Shown: positions 1-8,907 of the stretch, in pieces
Numbering within the stretch: position 1 is the stretch's first letter
Layout: each line of letters opens with the position of its first letter
Assembly: GCA_030848925.1 (NCBI GenBank)
Contig: JANFFA010000002.1
Span: 638,162 to 702,161 of the forward strand
Direction: 5' to 3'
DNA length: 64,000 bases
From: Rhodalgimonas zhirmunskyi
GTDB taxonomy: Bacteria > Pseudomonadota > Alphaproteobacteria > Rhodobacterales > Rhodobacteraceae
Translations under genes and position numbers: made by a program
The notes under the pieces: model-generated
Seen by the model: the letters and a program-made list of their open reading frames with translations, nothing else
What the model was told of the DNA's origin: nothing
The model's database searches: none

Positions 1-140
1 AGCGTGAAATTCTTCAGCTTGTCCAGCGGGTTGATGATCTCTTCGACTTCAAGGCCAAGATCGGTGAGCGCCTCGGCAATCTCATCCACTGTGGCCTCGG
101 TGTCGAGGTGATCCTTCAGCCAGGAGAGGGTGAATTTCAT
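1..140 (-). CDS. pheT: phenylalanyl-tRNA synthetase beta subunit, N-terminal part
   Basis: The reverse strand starts with ATG at 140 and reads about 46 residues beginning [20 protein letters not shown], then runs off the window edge. This is the characteristic N-terminus of bacterial PheT, the large subunit of the alpha2-beta2 enzyme that charges tRNA-Phe. It is the last visible gene of a minus-strand series containing pheS, with two small genes between them. Only the first 6 percent or so of the protein is present, so nothing can be said about its catalytic or editing domains. Confidence 0.9.
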   Translation of the reverse strand, partial: MKFTLSWLKDHLDTEATVDEIAEALTDLGLEVEEIINPLDKLKNFT

Positions 141-149
141 GTCTGCACC

Positions 150-428
150 TCAGTTTCGCTTTTGGGCAAGATCGGCATAATCGCCCATCCGCAACAGTTT
201 GATTTCACGCCACAGCCGGATCGAAGGCTTCATGGCAAAGAAGCAAGAGCCGATCAGGAACAGCCATGTCCCGGCTGTCATCAGGCTCTCGTAGAAGAAA
301 AACACCGACCCCACGATAAACAACGCCGCCGCCGAGAAATCCACCGCCGTATAGGCGATCTCGGTCAGCGCATAAAACCGGCGCTGTTCGGGGGTGTGTT
401 CGGAGCGGAGGGTGTTGAAGAGTTTCAT
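150..428 (-). CDS. YrhK-like small membrane protein
   Basis: A 92-aa protein with two hydrophobic segments (about residues 28-46 and 53-68) followed by a basic tail (KPSIRLWREIKLLR). The arrangement RRFYALTEIAYTAVDF, then a glycine-rich membrane helix, then the KPSIRL motif, resembles the YrhK domain family, for which no biochemical role is known to me. It starts 7 nt after the stop of the upstream gene and ends 9 nt before pheT, so it is probably translated from the same mRNA. Family assignment is from recalled motif similarity only. Confidence 0.65.
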   Translation of the reverse strand: MKLFNTLRSEHTPEQRRFYALTEIAYTAVDFSAAALFIVGSVFFFYESLMTAGTWLFLIGSCFFAMKPSIRLWREIKLLRMGDYADLAQKRN

Positions 429-435
429 GTCATAT

Positions 436-1080
436 CTATCTTGGCGTTACTTTATTAGCTAGGGCCAGAGGGTCTCGGCTTTCGGCTGGAGTTCTTGATG
501 AGTTTAGGAACTCTCTACCGCGCATCAAAAAGAGAAGTTCTGACAACTGCAAATCAAGACGCTCACGCAATACTTCCAACGTCTTCAACATGATGCTTCG
601 CAATTGGGAGCCAGAATATTGTTCTTGATGCGAGATTTCGTTCTTAGCATCACTCAAAACAGCGTCTAGCACGGTGTTAAGTTCATTTGCTTTCTTGGCG
701 ATCTCATCGTCAGCGATCAGGTTCATGAACGCTGTTTCGTGCCCCAACCTCCGACTGTACTCATTAATCGCCTCTCTAACGACGCTCAAATCCACCGTAT
801 CTACTTGGGCCTTTAAGCCAATAGAGGCCGCTGTGATTTCATCCCTCGCGTAGAGAACAAACTCAATGTAGCGACGGTAAGCTGTACGGCGCTCCTCGGC
901 TAACTTATGCTCTCTGTCCTTCTGTTTTTGCCAAGGATAGGCCACGAACGCGATTAATAGCGCCGTGCAGGAAGCGACTGCATAGCCTTGCGAACCCTTG
1001 GGCGCGAAATATACAACAACGCCTCCGAGTATCAGGAGGACAATGGCAACTGGCCAGTTTATGCTCTTTACTTGGTGCAA
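436..1080 (-). CDS. hypothetical membrane-anchored protein with helical cytoplasmic domain
   Basis: A 214-aa open frame with two closely spaced hydrophobic segments at residues 10-25 and 30-48, then a long charged region likely to be helical or coiled-coil (PWQKQKDREHKLAEERRTAYRR onward). I do not recognise a family. Base composition is clearly AT-richer than pheS or rplT beside it, and codon use is looser, which suggests later acquisition. The only in-frame start near the N-terminus is TTG at 1080, with no good Shine-Dalgarno sequence, so the start is uncertain. It lies between pheS (24 nt upstream) and the YrhK-like gene (7 nt downstream), splitting the usual pheS-pheT pair. Confidence 0.6.
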   Translation of the reverse strand: MHQVKSINWPVAIVLLILGGVVVYFAPKGSQGYAVASCTALLIAFVAYPWQKQKDREHKLAEERRTAYRRYIEFVLYARDEITAASIGLKAQVDTVDLSVVREAINEYSRRLGHETAFMNLIADDEIAKKANELNTVLDAVLSDAKNEISHQEQYSGSQLRSIMLKTLEVLRERLDLQLSELLFLMRGREFLNSSRTPAESRDPLALANKVTPR

Positions 1081-1104
1081 AGGGTGATTTCGATTGAGCG
1101 GATA

Positions 1105-2178
1105 TTACCGACTCAACCCCCCATGCAACGTCGGCACATCCAGGCTCGCGAACCCGTAGTGGCGCAGCCAGCGCAGGTCGGAATCGAAGAACGCCCGCAA
1201 ATCGGGGATGCCGTATTTCAGCATCGCGATCCGGTCGATCCCCATGCCAAAGGCAAAGCCCTGATATTCATAGGGGTCGATGCCGCCGGCTTGGAGAACC
1301 TTGGGGTGCACCATGCCGGAGCCAAGCACTTCGAGCCAGCCGTCACCCTCGCCGATCTTCAGCTGGCCGTCTTCCCATGAACACTGGATGTCCACCTCGG
1401 CCGAGGGTTCGGTGAAGGGGAAATGCGAGGCGCGGAAGCGGGTCTTGATGCCGTCCACCTCGAAGAAGGCGGCGAAGAATTCCTCAAGCACCCACTTGAG
1501 GTTGGCCATCGAAATATCCTTGTCCAACGCCAGCCCCTCGACCTGATGGAACATCGGCGTGTGCGTCTGGTCATAGTCGGCGCGGTAAACCCGGCCGGGG
1601 CAGATGATGCGGATCGGCGCGCCCTGTTGCTCCATCGAGCGGATCTGAACCGGGCTGGTATGGGTGCGCAGCACATGCGGCGGGCGATTGTCGCCCTCGG
1701 CACGGTGCATGTAGAACGTGTCCATCTCGGCGCGGGCCGGGTGGTGGCCGGGAATGTTGAGCGCGTCGAAATTGTGCCAGTCGCTTTCCACCTGCGGCCC
1801 TTCGGCCACGGCAAAGCCCATGTCGGCAAAGATCGCGGTCACTTCCTCGGTCACTTGGCTGACCGGGTGGATGGTGCCGACGCGGCGGTCGCGGGCGGGC
1901 ATCGTCACGTCGAGCCATTCAGCGCGGAGCCGTTCGTCCAGCGCCACGTCTTCCAGCGCTTCCTTCTTGGCCGAAAGGGCCGAGTTGATCTCGTCCTTCA
2001 ACGCGTTGAGCTTGGGGCCCATGACCTGCCGCTCTTCCGGGCTCATCTTGCCCAGTTCGCGCATTTTCAGGCTGATCTCGCCCTTCTTGCCGACGGCCTG
2101 CACGCGCAGGTCTTCCAGTGCGGATTCGTCGCCCGCCTCGGCCACCAGCCGGATGTATTTGTCGCGCAGATCGTCCAT
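1105..2178 (-). CDS. pheS: phenylalanyl-tRNA synthetase alpha subunit
   Basis: A 357-aa protein, normal length for PheS, carrying the class II synthetase core: motif 2 region [12 protein letters not shown], and motif 3 [18 protein letters not shown] near the C-terminus. The N-terminal helical arm ([20 protein letters not shown]) fits tRNA binding. The open frame extends 35 codons further upstream, but that extension is out of keeping with the family, so the ATG at 2178 is chosen. It follows trkH by 67 nt on the same strand. In most relatives pheS follows rplT directly and pheT follows pheS, so both of its neighbours here are unusual. Confidence 0.97.
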   Translation of the reverse strand: MDDLRDKYIRLVAEAGDESALEDLRVQAVGKKGEISLKMRELGKMSPEERQVMGPKLNALKDEINSALSAKKEALEDVALDERLRAEWLDVTMPARDRRVGTIHPVSQVTEEVTAIFADMGFAVAEGPQVESDWHNFDALNIPGHHPARAEMDTFYMHRAEGDNRPPHVLRTHTSPVQIRSMEQQGAPIRIICPGRVYRADYDQTHTPMFHQVEGLALDKDISMANLKWVLEEFFAAFFEVDGIKTRFRASHFPFTEPSAEVDIQCSWEDGQLKIGEGDGWLEVLGSGMVHPKVLQAGGIDPYEYQGFAFGMGIDRIAMLKYGIPDLRAFFDSDLRWLRHYGFASLDVPTLHGGLSR

Positions 2179-2245
2179 CGGATGTATCCCCTTGAATATC
2201 GCGGCTCTAGCTAACGCAGCTTGGGGCTTATCACAAGTTCCCGCC

Positions 2246-3661
2246 TCAGAAATCGCGCCAGAAGCGGCGGGTGAAAAGCACATAGACCGTCAGCATTTCC
2301 AGCCGCCCGACAAACATACCGAAGGTGAGCAGCAGCTTTGCTGTGGAATCGAGCGGGGCGAAATTGCCCGAGGGGCCGATGATCGTGCCCACGCCGGGGC
2401 CGACATTGGCCACCGCCGTCAGCGCCCCGCTGATCGAGGTGTCGAAGTCGAGACCGGTCAGCGCCAGCGCGACGGCAAGCGCGGCGACGGTCAGGAAATA
2501 GAACATGAAAAAGGTGATGACACCGGAAAGCACGTCTTCGGAGACGGGCCGCCCTTCGTAGCGGATGGTGATTATGCGATGCGGATAGCGAATGCGGCGC
2601 AAGGCGGCGACGGTGGCCCGGAAGACGAGGATCCAACGCATCATCTTGCCTCCGCCCGCTGTCGAGCCGGTGCAGCCGCCCATGGCGGTGAAAAAGAAAA
2701 ACACGGTGATCGCGACCGGCCCCCATGCCAGGAAATCTTCGGTGGCATAGCCGGTGGTGGTCACGACCGAGACGAGGTTGAACGACACCGCGCGCAGCGT
2801 TTCCATGAAATCGCGTCCGGATTGCCATGAAACCCAGAGCGTGAGCGCAAGGATCACCACCGCCAGCGTTTTCAGCAGGGCGGCCACCTGTTCGCTGGCA
2901 TACTGTCGGCGATAGAGCGCGCGGATGTACCACGCGAAGGGCACTGCGCCCGCCAGCATGAAGAATGTGGCCACCCATTGTAGGAAGGCGCTGTCGAAAT
3001 GCCCGAAGGAAGCGTCGTAGTTGGAATACCCACCGGTAGAAAGCGTGGTCAGCGCATGGGTGATCGCGTCGAACACGTTCATCCCGCCGATGTGATAGAT
3101 CAAGCCGCACAGCACGATCAGCCCGCTATAAACGCCCAGAGTGGCGCCGGCATAGCGCGTGGCCGTGGCCAGTTCCTTGTCCCCCTTGTCCGAGCTTTCG
3201 GTGCGGAACAGCTGCATCCCGCCGGTGCGCAGGATCGGCAAAAGGGCCATGCCGGTAACGATGAACCCGACGCCGCCAACCGCTTGCAACAGCGCGCGCC
3301 ACATCAGGATGCCGCGCGGCGTCTGATCGAGACCGGACAGCACCGTCGCCCCGGTTGTCGTCAGGCCCGAAACCGATTCGAACAGCGCGTCGATCGCACC
3401 CATGCCCCAGATAAAGAGTGGCAACGCCCCGGCAACCCCCGCGGTAAGCCAAACAGATGTCGTGAGAAGAAAGGTATGGCGCAGTGTAAGTCTTCGGGCG
3501 GGTCCGCGTGTGGCCGCAGCCAGAAACAGGCCGAGCGCCCCGAGGATCACGCCCGCCAGCAGAAACACCTCGCGGCTTTCGCCGAAAACCAGTGCCTCTG
3601 CCGCCATCAGCCCGGCAAGCAGCAGCATCAGGACCGCGTTGACGAAAACGACGACGTTCAT
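2246..3661 (-). CDS. trkH: TrkH-family potassium uptake protein
   Basis: A 471-aa polytopic inner-membrane protein. Pore-loop-like segments typical of TrkH/KtrB repeats are visible: [13 protein letters not shown] (about 95-107), [25 protein letters not shown] and [15 protein letters not shown], each near a hydrophobic helix pair. Such proteins pass K+ (or Na+) together with a TrkA regulatory subunit, which is not in this window. It lies between the rplT terminator and pheS, so it is probably a separate transcription unit placed inside the translation gene block. Confidence 0.92.
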   Translation of the reverse strand: MNVVVFVNAVLMLLLAGLMAAEALVFGESREVFLLAGVILGALGLFLAAATRGPARRLTLRHTFLLTTSVWLTAGVAGALPLFIWGMGAIDALFESVSGLTTTGATVLSGLDQTPRGILMWRALLQAVGGVGFIVTGMALLPILRTGGMQLFRTESSDKGDKELATATRYAGATLGVYSGLIVLCGLIYHIGGMNVFDAITHALTTLSTGGYSNYDASFGHFDSAFLQWVATFFMLAGAVPFAWYIRALYRRQYASEQVAALLKTLAVVILALTLWVSWQSGRDFMETLRAVSFNLVSVVTTTGYATEDFLAWGPVAITVFFFFTAMGGCTGSTAGGGKMMRWILVFRATVAALRRIRYPHRIITIRYEGRPVSEDVLSGVITFFMFYFLTVAALAVALALTGLDFDTSISGALTAVANVGPGVGTIIGPSGNFAPLDSTAKLLLTFGMFVGRLEMLTVYVLFTRRFWRDF

Positions 3662-3703
3662 GCGCGCCTGCCGCCTTGCCCTGAATGAACCGGGGAGTGG
3701 CTG

Positions 3704-3740
3704 AAAAGCAAAACCGCCAGCCCGTCAGGGCCAGCGGTTT
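3704..3740 (-). terminator. intrinsic terminator downstream of rplT
   Basis: On the minus strand AAACCGC (3740-3734) pairs with GCGGTTT (3717-3711), with an inner GCCC/GGGC stem, and the hairpin is followed by the T-rich run TTGCTTTTC. It lies 46 nt past the rplT stop and separates rpmI-rplT from trkH. Confidence 0.8.
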
Positions 3741-3785
3741 GCAATCTCGTATCGTCGGGCTTCATGAAAAGCCCCCGGCGCCCTA

Positions 3786-4151
3786 TCAGGCGGCCAGTGC
3801 GGCCTTGGCCTGATCGACGATCGCGCCGAAGGCTTCGGGCTCATGCACGGCCAGATCGGCCAGAACCTTGCGGTCCACCTCGATCCCCGACTTGGCGAGG
3901 CCGTTGATGAACTTGGAATAGGTCAGTGCTTCGTCATGGGCGCGCACAGCAGCGTTGATCCGCTGGATCCAGAGCGCGCGGAAATTCCGCTTCCGGTTCT
4001 TGCGGTCACGCGTTGCATACTGGTTGGCCTTGTCGACGGCTTGACGTGCAACCTTGAAGGTGTTCTTGCGGCGGCCGTAATAACCTTTGGCTGCCTTGGT
4101 GACCTTCTTGTGACGTGCGTGGGTGGTGGTTCCGCCTTTTACTCGCGACAT
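3786..4151 (-). CDS. rplT: 50S ribosomal protein L20
   Basis: A 121-aa basic protein beginning [19 protein letters not shown] with the [12 protein letters not shown] and [18 protein letters not shown] segments of L20, which binds 23S rRNA early in large-subunit assembly. It starts 14 nt after the rpmI stop and is co-transcribed with it. infC, which often precedes rpmI in other bacteria, is not next to it. Confidence 0.98.
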   Translation of the reverse strand: MSRVKGGTTTHARHKKVTKAAKGYYGRRKNTFKVARQAVDKANQYATRDRKNRKRNFRALWIQRINAAVRAHDEALTYSKFINGLAKSGIEVDRKVLADLAVHEPEAFGAIVDQAKAALAA

Positions 4152-4165
4152 GTCTTATCCTCCTA

Positions 4166-4366
4166 TCAACGGTCGTAGGGCATATAGCCCTTGACGATCT
4201 TGGCGTCGGGTGCCGACAGGGTCGTGGTGCCGCGGGCATCACGGATGAATTTCTTGTGGCGCTTGATCATGCCGTGGCGTTTGCCGGCCTGGCCTGCAAT
4301 CACCTTTCCGGTGGCGCTCACCTTGAAGCGCTTTTTGGCGCTCGATTTGGTCTTCATCTTGGGCAT
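4166..4366 (-). CDS. rpmI: 50S ribosomal protein L35
   Basis: A 66-aa basic protein, [20 protein letters not shown], with the [17 protein letters not shown] segment of L35. Two ATGs are possible. The upstream one at 4372 abuts AAGGAG with no spacer, while the ATG at 4366 sits 6 nt after it, and MPKMKTKSS is the family N-terminus, so 4366 is chosen. It is first in the rpmI-rplT unit. Confidence 0.97.
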   Translation of the reverse strand: MPKMKTKSSAKKRFKVSATGKVIAGQAGKRHGMIKRHKKFIRDARGTTTLSAPDAKIVKGYMPYDR

Positions 4367-4553
4367 TTCCATCTCCTTCGTTGGTCAGGTCAAACACGCG
4401 ACTCGGCATGCCACTTCGGCCGGCCACGCGGGTAGAGAGGCGCCATATACTCAGGCACAGGCGCCTTGGCAAGAGGGAGGCTGCAAAACCGCCGATCACA
4501 CGGGTGGAAACACACATGCGGGCGGCGGATATGTTCCACCGCCTTGGATGGCG

Positions 4554-4778
4554 TCAGTTCACGTAGCGCCCGATTACCTTCACGATCGTTTGCGGGACCT
4601 CCGAAACCGAATAACCGCCCGGCTTTTGCGTCGCGGCCCAAGCGACGAGCCCGCCGCTTACAATCAAAGCAATCGCGGCAATCCGCGGTGCTCGATGATC
4701 TGCGATAGAAGAGACGACAGCGGGAATGGAAAAGATCCCCACCACCAAACCGATAACCAATGCTAAATCGTGATCCAT
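4554..4778 (-). CDS. small conserved membrane protein
   Basis: A 74-aa protein with two predicted membrane helices (residues 6-22 and 32-50) separated by a short charged loop (DHRAPR), then a polar tail. It lies 41 nt downstream of pyruvate kinase on the same strand and is probably carried on its message. I recall similar short proteins beside pyk in roseobacters, but no function is known to me. Confidence 0.7.
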   Translation of the reverse strand: MDHDLALVIGLVVGIFSIPAVVSSIADHRAPRIAAIALIVSGGLVAWAATQKPGGYSVSEVPQTIVKVIGRYVN

Positions 4779-4819
4779 GTAACTGCCTCAAAAAGTCACC
4801 TTTGTGTATGAGGCGCAGA

Positions 4820-6271
4820 TTACTCCGGATCGGAGGCAAAAATCAAACTTTCATCACAAGGTGCAACCCGCAGGATATTGGTCGTTCCGGGCTGATTGAA
4901 GGGCACGCCGGCAATCACCACGATCTGATCCTGAGTGCCGGCAAAGCCGTGCACGCGGGCGGCACGGGCCGAGTTAACCACCGCCTGCTTGAAGCGCTGC
5001 AATTCGCCGGTCATGATGCAATTCGTCCCCCAACTCAGCGCCAGACGCCGTGCCGTGCCGCGCAGACTTGTCATTGCGATGATCGGAACACGCGGCCGTT
5101 CCCGCGCGGTTAGCAGCGCGGTCGTGCCGGATTGGGTGAAGCAGCAGATCACCTTGATATCCGTCGTCTCGGCGATTTCGCGGGCAGCGGATACAATCCC
5201 CTCGGCGACGCTTTCACGCCCCGAAGTTGCGATACGCGAAGCCTCGATCACCTCGCGGTAGGTCGGATCGCTTTCCACCGCTTCTGCCACGTTGTTCATC
5301 GTCGTCACCGCTTCGACCGGGTATTGCCCGGCGGCGCTCTCGGCCGACAGCATCACGGCGTCGGTGCCCTCATAGATCGCGGCGGCCACGTCGGAGACTT
5401 CGGCGCGTGTTGGCATCGGGCTTTCGATCATGCTTTCAAGCATCTGGGTGGCGACAATCACCGGTTTCGCGGCCGACCGGCATTTCCGGATCAGCCGTTT
5501 CTGGATAGGTGGCACCGCCTGCACAGGCAATTCGACCCCGAGATCGCCACGCGCCACCATCACCCCGTCCGAGACTTTCAGGATCTCGTCGAAGCAGGCG
5601 ACGGCCGAGGGCTTTTCGATCTTCGACAGGATCGCCGCGCGCCCCTTTGCCAGATCGCGCGCTTCGATCACGTCCTCGGGCCGCTGAACGAAGGACAGCG
5701 CCAGCCAGTCGATGCCGAGATCACAGACGAATTCAAGATCGGCGCGGTCCTTCTCGGAGAGAGCGGCCAAAGGCAGGACGACATCCGGCACGTTCACGCC
5801 CTTGCGGTTCGAGATGGTCCCGCCCGTCACCACGGTGCAATCGGCGAAATCGGCGCCGCATTTTTCCACCTTCAGGCGGATCTTGCCATCGTTCACCAAT
5901 AGATTGGCACCCGGCTCAAGCGCTGCGAAAATTTCAGGATGGGGCAGGCGTACACGTTCAATCGTGCCTTCCGCCTCGTCTAGGTCAAGTCGGAACGACG
6001 CGCCTTCCTCCAACTCCTCCTCGCCGTTGGCGAAGGTGCCCACCCGCAGTTTCGGACCCTGCAAATCCGCCAAGATGGCAATCGGGCTGTCCAGTTCACG
6101 CTCAATCTCACGAATAATGCGGTGGCGCTCGCGGATTTCGTCATGGCTGCCGTGGCTCATGTTCAGGCGGAACACGTCGGCGCCGGCCTCGTGCAGCGCC
6201 TTGATCATGGCGTAGTCATTCGACGCCGGGCCCAAGGTTGCCACGATTTTCACATTTCTCAGTCGTCTCAT
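4820..6271 (-). CDS. pyk: pyruvate kinase
   Basis: A 483-aa protein of normal pyruvate kinase length. Visible motifs are VKIVATLGPAS at the N-terminus, FRLNMSHGSHDEI, the catalytic-lysine segment ILSKIEKPSAV, the metal and phosphoenolpyruvate segment VMVARGDLGVELP, and ATQMLESMI. The enzyme transfers phosphate from phosphoenolpyruvate to ADP in the cytoplasm. The C-terminal domain ends with VAPCDESLIFASDPE. The start at 6271 matches the family N-terminus. It is divergent from the N-formylglutamate amidohydrolase-like gene, with about 136 nt shared between them. Confidence 0.97.
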   Translation of the reverse strand: MRRLRNVKIVATLGPASNDYAMIKALHEAGADVFRLNMSHGSHDEIRERHRIIREIERELDSPIAILADLQGPKLRVGTFANGEEELEEGASFRLDLDEAEGTIERVRLPHPEIFAALEPGANLLVNDGKIRLKVEKCGADFADCTVVTGGTISNRKGVNVPDVVLPLAALSEKDRADLEFVCDLGIDWLALSFVQRPEDVIEARDLAKGRAAILSKIEKPSAVACFDEILKVSDGVMVARGDLGVELPVQAVPPIQKRLIRKCRSAAKPVIVATQMLESMIESPMPTRAEVSDVAAAIYEGTDAVMLSAESAAGQYPVEAVTTMNNVAEAVESDPTYREVIEASRIATSGRESVAEGIVSAAREIAETTDIKVICCFTQSGTTALLTARERPRVPIIAMTSLRGTARRLALSWGTNCIMTGELQRFKQAVVNSARAARVHGFAGTQDQIVVIAGVPFNQPGTTNILRVAPCDESLIFASDPE

Positions 6272-6407
6272 GTCCGTGGTCCCGCTTGCTGCTTGCCCTT
6301 CGGGCGTCTGGTCCTGTTATCGCTATGAATCGCACCCGTTTCGGCAAAGCGCAATTCCATTTGCCACACAACTGATCTAGAGCGTGGGGCAGGGGAATGA
6401 CAGGCAC

Positions 6408-7148
6408 ATGACGCAACAAGCTTACGAAATCATAGGCGAAGAACGCAATTCACGCTGGTTGATTACCTGCGATCACGCATCGAACCGCGTCCCGGATGGG
6501 GTGAATGGCGGTGATCTGGGCCTGCCCGCGTCGGAAATGGGCCGTCATATCGCCTATGACCTTGGCGCCGAGGGGGTCACCCGGGCGTTGGCCGACCTGA
6601 TGCAGGCCCCCGCGATCCTGTCTCGGTTTTCGCGGCTGGTGATCGACCCCAATCGCGGCGCCGATGATCCGACCCTGATCATGAAGCTTTACGACGGCAC
6701 GCTGATCCCCGCCAACCGGCACATCACGCCGGAAGAGGCCGAGCGCAGGCTGGAAACCTACTGGCGGCCCTATCATGACGCCTATGAAGCGCTTGCGGCG
6801 CGGCGTGACAACACGATGATCGTCGCCATCCATTCGTTTTCGCCCAAGCTTCAGGGGCGCGCACCGCGCCCGTGGCAGATCGGCGTGTTGCACGCGGGCG
6901 ATGGCCCCTACAGCCCGGCCCTGATCGAAAGGCTGCGCCGCGAGCCCGACCTTTGCGTCGGTGACAACGAGCCCTACGCAGGGCACCTTCCGGGTGATGC
7001 GATCGACCAGCATGCCTTGCAGAAAGGCCGCCCCAACACGCTGATCGAGCTGCGCCACGACGTGATCGAAACGCCCGAGCAACAACAGGCTTGGGCCCGC
7101 CGCCTCGCCCCTATCCTGGCAGAGGTTCTGTCAGAGACCGGTATTTGA
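6408..7148 (+). CDS. N-formylglutamate amidohydrolase family protein
   Basis: A 246-aa protein from MTQQAYEIIG. Motifs of the HutG-like N-formylglutamate amidohydrolase family are visible: LITCDHASNRVP near the N-terminus, ADDPTLIMKLYDG, a central IVAIHSFSPKL, and LIELRHDVI near the end. Family members are Zn hydrolases that remove formyl groups from N-formyl amino acids. No histidine-utilisation genes are adjacent, so the physiological substrate is open. A further in-frame ATG lies 24 nt upstream (6384), but the family start fits 6408. Confidence 0.85.
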   Translation: MTQQAYEIIGEERNSRWLITCDHASNRVPDGVNGGDLGLPASEMGRHIAYDLGAEGVTRALADLMQAPAILSRFSRLVIDPNRGADDPTLIMKLYDGTLIPANRHITPEEAERRLETYWRPYHDAYEALAARRDNTMIVAIHSFSPKLQGRAPRPWQIGVLHAGDGPYSPALIERLRREPDLCVGDNEPYAGHLPGDAIDQHALQKGRPNTLIELRHDVIETPEQQQAWARRLAPILAEVLSETGI

Positions 7149-7163
7149 GAGAGGAGACCCGAG

Positions 7164-7481
7164 ATGGATGATCAAACCCGTATCGAGATCGAAGCCGCCG
7201 CCTTCCGCCGCCTGCAAAAGCACCTGATGCAGGATCGCCCGGATGTTCAGAATATCGATCTGATGAACCTTGCCGGGTTTTGCCGGAACTGCCTGTCGCG
7301 CTGGTATCAGGAGGCCGCTGCCGAACGCGGCATCGAACTGGGTAAGGAAGAGGCGCGCGAGATTTATTACGGCATGCCCTACGACGATTGGAAGGCGCAG
7401 AACCAGACCGAGGCCTCGCCCGCGAAACAGGCCGAGTTCCAGAAGGCTTTCGCCGAGAACGTTTTGAAGGACAAAGGCTGA
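7164..7481 (+). CDS. DUF1244 family protein
   Basis: A 105-aa protein with the compact motif DLMNLAGFCRNCLSRWYQEAA, whose paired cysteines sit in a conserved FCRNCL segment, followed by EAREIYYGMPYDDWK. This matches the widely conserved, uncharacterised DUF1244 family of alpha- and gammaproteobacteria. It starts 15 nt after the amidohydrolase-like gene with a GAGAGGAGA ribosome-binding site, so the two are probably co-transcribed. Confidence 0.85.
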   Translation: MDDQTRIEIEAAAFRRLQKHLMQDRPDVQNIDLMNLAGFCRNCLSRWYQEAAAERGIELGKEEAREIYYGMPYDDWKAQNQTEASPAKQAEFQKAFAENVLKDKG

Positions 7482-7561
7482 AGCCGGGGTCTTGGGTGGC
7501 CATCTTTTCTCCTTAATGGCTGGCTAGCCTGTGCCGAACCGGACTTTAGAGGGTTGGGCAA

Positions 7562-7855
7562 ATGGGTGATTTTCAGGACGTGTTCGGCGCTGGTGCGGAT
7601 GCCGTCGACATCATCGAGGGGTTCAACCGGCAATACCTGCGGGAACAGCGCATCAATGCACGTGAGGCCCGAACCGCCCGCCGCCATACCGAAAGCGATG
7701 AGTCCTGGATCGCAACCATGCGTGCCAGCGGCTATGTCGAGGGGCCGTTCCTTGCCTCTTTCGATGCGCTGTCCCGCTGGGAGCGCGCGTCGCCAGCCCC
7801 GCATGTCAGACGACCGATGAAGGGCGGCTATCAGGTGTTCTTCTCCAAGGTGTGA
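7562..7855 (+). CDS. hypothetical protein, 97 aa
   Basis: A soluble-looking 97-aa protein beginning MGDFQDVFGAGADAVDIIEG, with an arginine-rich middle (REQRINAREARTARRH) and a C-terminus MKGGYQVFFSKV. ATG at 7562 follows GAGGGTTGGG. An overlapping alternative frame (7554-7820) looks less protein-like. No family recognised. Confidence 0.55.
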   Translation: MGDFQDVFGAGADAVDIIEGFNRQYLREQRINAREARTARRHTESDESWIATMRASGYVEGPFLASFDALSRWERASPAPHVRRPMKGGYQVFFSKV

Positions 7856-7949
7856 GGCGTTTCACGCCCGGCACTCATTCAGTTAGCCGCGCTCTCCATC
7901 AGCGCACAGCAACTGTGAGGCCATGGGCGTATCGTCTAGCGGCGCAACT

Positions 7950-7978
7950 CCTTATCTTGACCTTCAACAAGGATAAGG
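7950..7978 (+). promoter_or_regulatory. inverted repeat covering the dioxygenase ribosome-binding site
   Basis: CCTTATCTTG (7950-7959) and CAAGGATAAGG (7968-7978) are complementary apart from one extra base. The right arm contains the likely Shine-Dalgarno sequence of the gene starting at 7988, so as RNA the hairpin could hide it. As DNA it could equally be an operator. Confidence 0.4.
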
Positions 7979-7987
7979 ACGTTTCCG

Positions 7988-8797
7988 ATGGCCATCTCTC
8001 ACACGCGTATGCCGACCTACTTCATCTCCCATGGCGGGGGGCCGTGGCCCTGGATTCCCGACATGCGCCGCGAATTCGCCCGGCTTGAGGAAAGCTTCAA
8101 ACGCCTGCCGGGTGAATTGCCGTCAAAACCCACGGCCGTGCTGATGATATCGGGGCACTGGGAAACGCGCGATGCCTTTGCCGTGATGCATGCGGCGCGT
8201 CCGGCGATGGTCTATGACTACCACAATTTTCCGCCCCACACCTACGAGGTCACCTATCCCGCACCGGGTGCCCCGGCCTTGGCGGAACGTGTGCGCGACC
8301 TGATCGAGGCGGCTGGCCTGCCCTCACGCCTTGATGAAACACGGGGCTACGATCACGGCACGTTCGTTCCCATGGCGGTCCTCTGGCCCGAGGCCGACAT
8401 GCCGCTGTTTCAGGTTTCTATGCGCTCGAGTTATTCGCCTGCCGAACATATTGCACTGGGCCGTGCGCTCGCGCCGCTCAGGGAGGAAGGGGTGCTGATC
8501 CTCGGCTCGGGTCTGTCGTATCACAACCTTCGGGCCTTTGGGCCGAAGGCGAAGGTGCCCTCGACGAAATTCGACACGTGGTTGAACGAGGCGCTGCAAT
8601 TGCCCGGCGCAGAGCGGATCAAGGCTCTCGAAAACTGGGAAAGTGCGCCATCGGCCCGGCAGGCCCATGCCGAGGAGGATCACCTTGTGCCCCTGTTCGC
8701 TGCCATCGGTGCGGCAGAGGGCGAACCGGCCACGCGGGTTTATCATGAAGAGGGTATTTTCGGCGGTGTCACTGCTTCAAGCTGGCGTTTCGGCTGA
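7988..8797 (+). CDS. class III extradiol dioxygenase, DODA/LigB type
   Basis: A 269-aa protein with the signature of bacterial 4,5-DOPA-type extradiol dioxygenases (YgiD family): MPTYFISHGGGPWPW at the N-terminus with an early metal-ligand histidine, VLMISGHWETRD, YDYHNFPP, and GYDHGTFVPMAVLWPEADMPLFQ in the middle. These non-haem metal enzymes open catechol rings. ATG at 7988 follows AAGGA by 8 nt; a second possible start (MPTYF) lies 7 codons further in. No aromatic pathway genes are adjacent, so the substrate is unknown. It converges with the D-amino-acid transaminase gene. Confidence 0.88.
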   Translation: MAISHTRMPTYFISHGGGPWPWIPDMRREFARLEESFKRLPGELPSKPTAVLMISGHWETRDAFAVMHAARPAMVYDYHNFPPHTYEVTYPAPGAPALAERVRDLIEAAGLPSRLDETRGYDHGTFVPMAVLWPEADMPLFQVSMRSSYSPAEHIALGRALAPLREEGVLILGSGLSYHNLRAFGPKAKVPSTKFDTWLNEALQLPGAERIKALENWESAPSARQAHAEEDHLVPLFAAIGAAEGEPATRVYHEEGIFGGVTASSWRFG

Positions 8798-8812
8798 GTC
8801 CACGGGCAGATA

Positions 8813-8863
8813 CGCGCTTTTCCGGGCGCTCCCGCTCGCCCACCCCGCGCCCGGAAAAGCGCG
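8813..8863. repeat. perfect 17-bp inverted repeat between convergent genes
   Basis: CGCGCTTTTCCGGGCGC (8813-8829) and its exact reverse complement (8847-8863) flank a 17-nt loop. It sits between the stop codons of the dioxygenase (+) and the transaminase (-). Neither side has a good T-run, so it may be a weak bidirectional terminator or an extragenic palindrome. Confidence 0.6.
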
Positions 8864-8907
8864 GGGGTGACGTCAGCGCGGGTCGTGCGCTGACGCGATG
8901 ATGGCCC

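Noticed and set aside
2246..2283. Overlap of pheS and trkH coding regions
   Set aside because: The overlap exists only if the 35-codon upstream extension of pheS is accepted; with the family start at 2178 there is a 67-nt gap.
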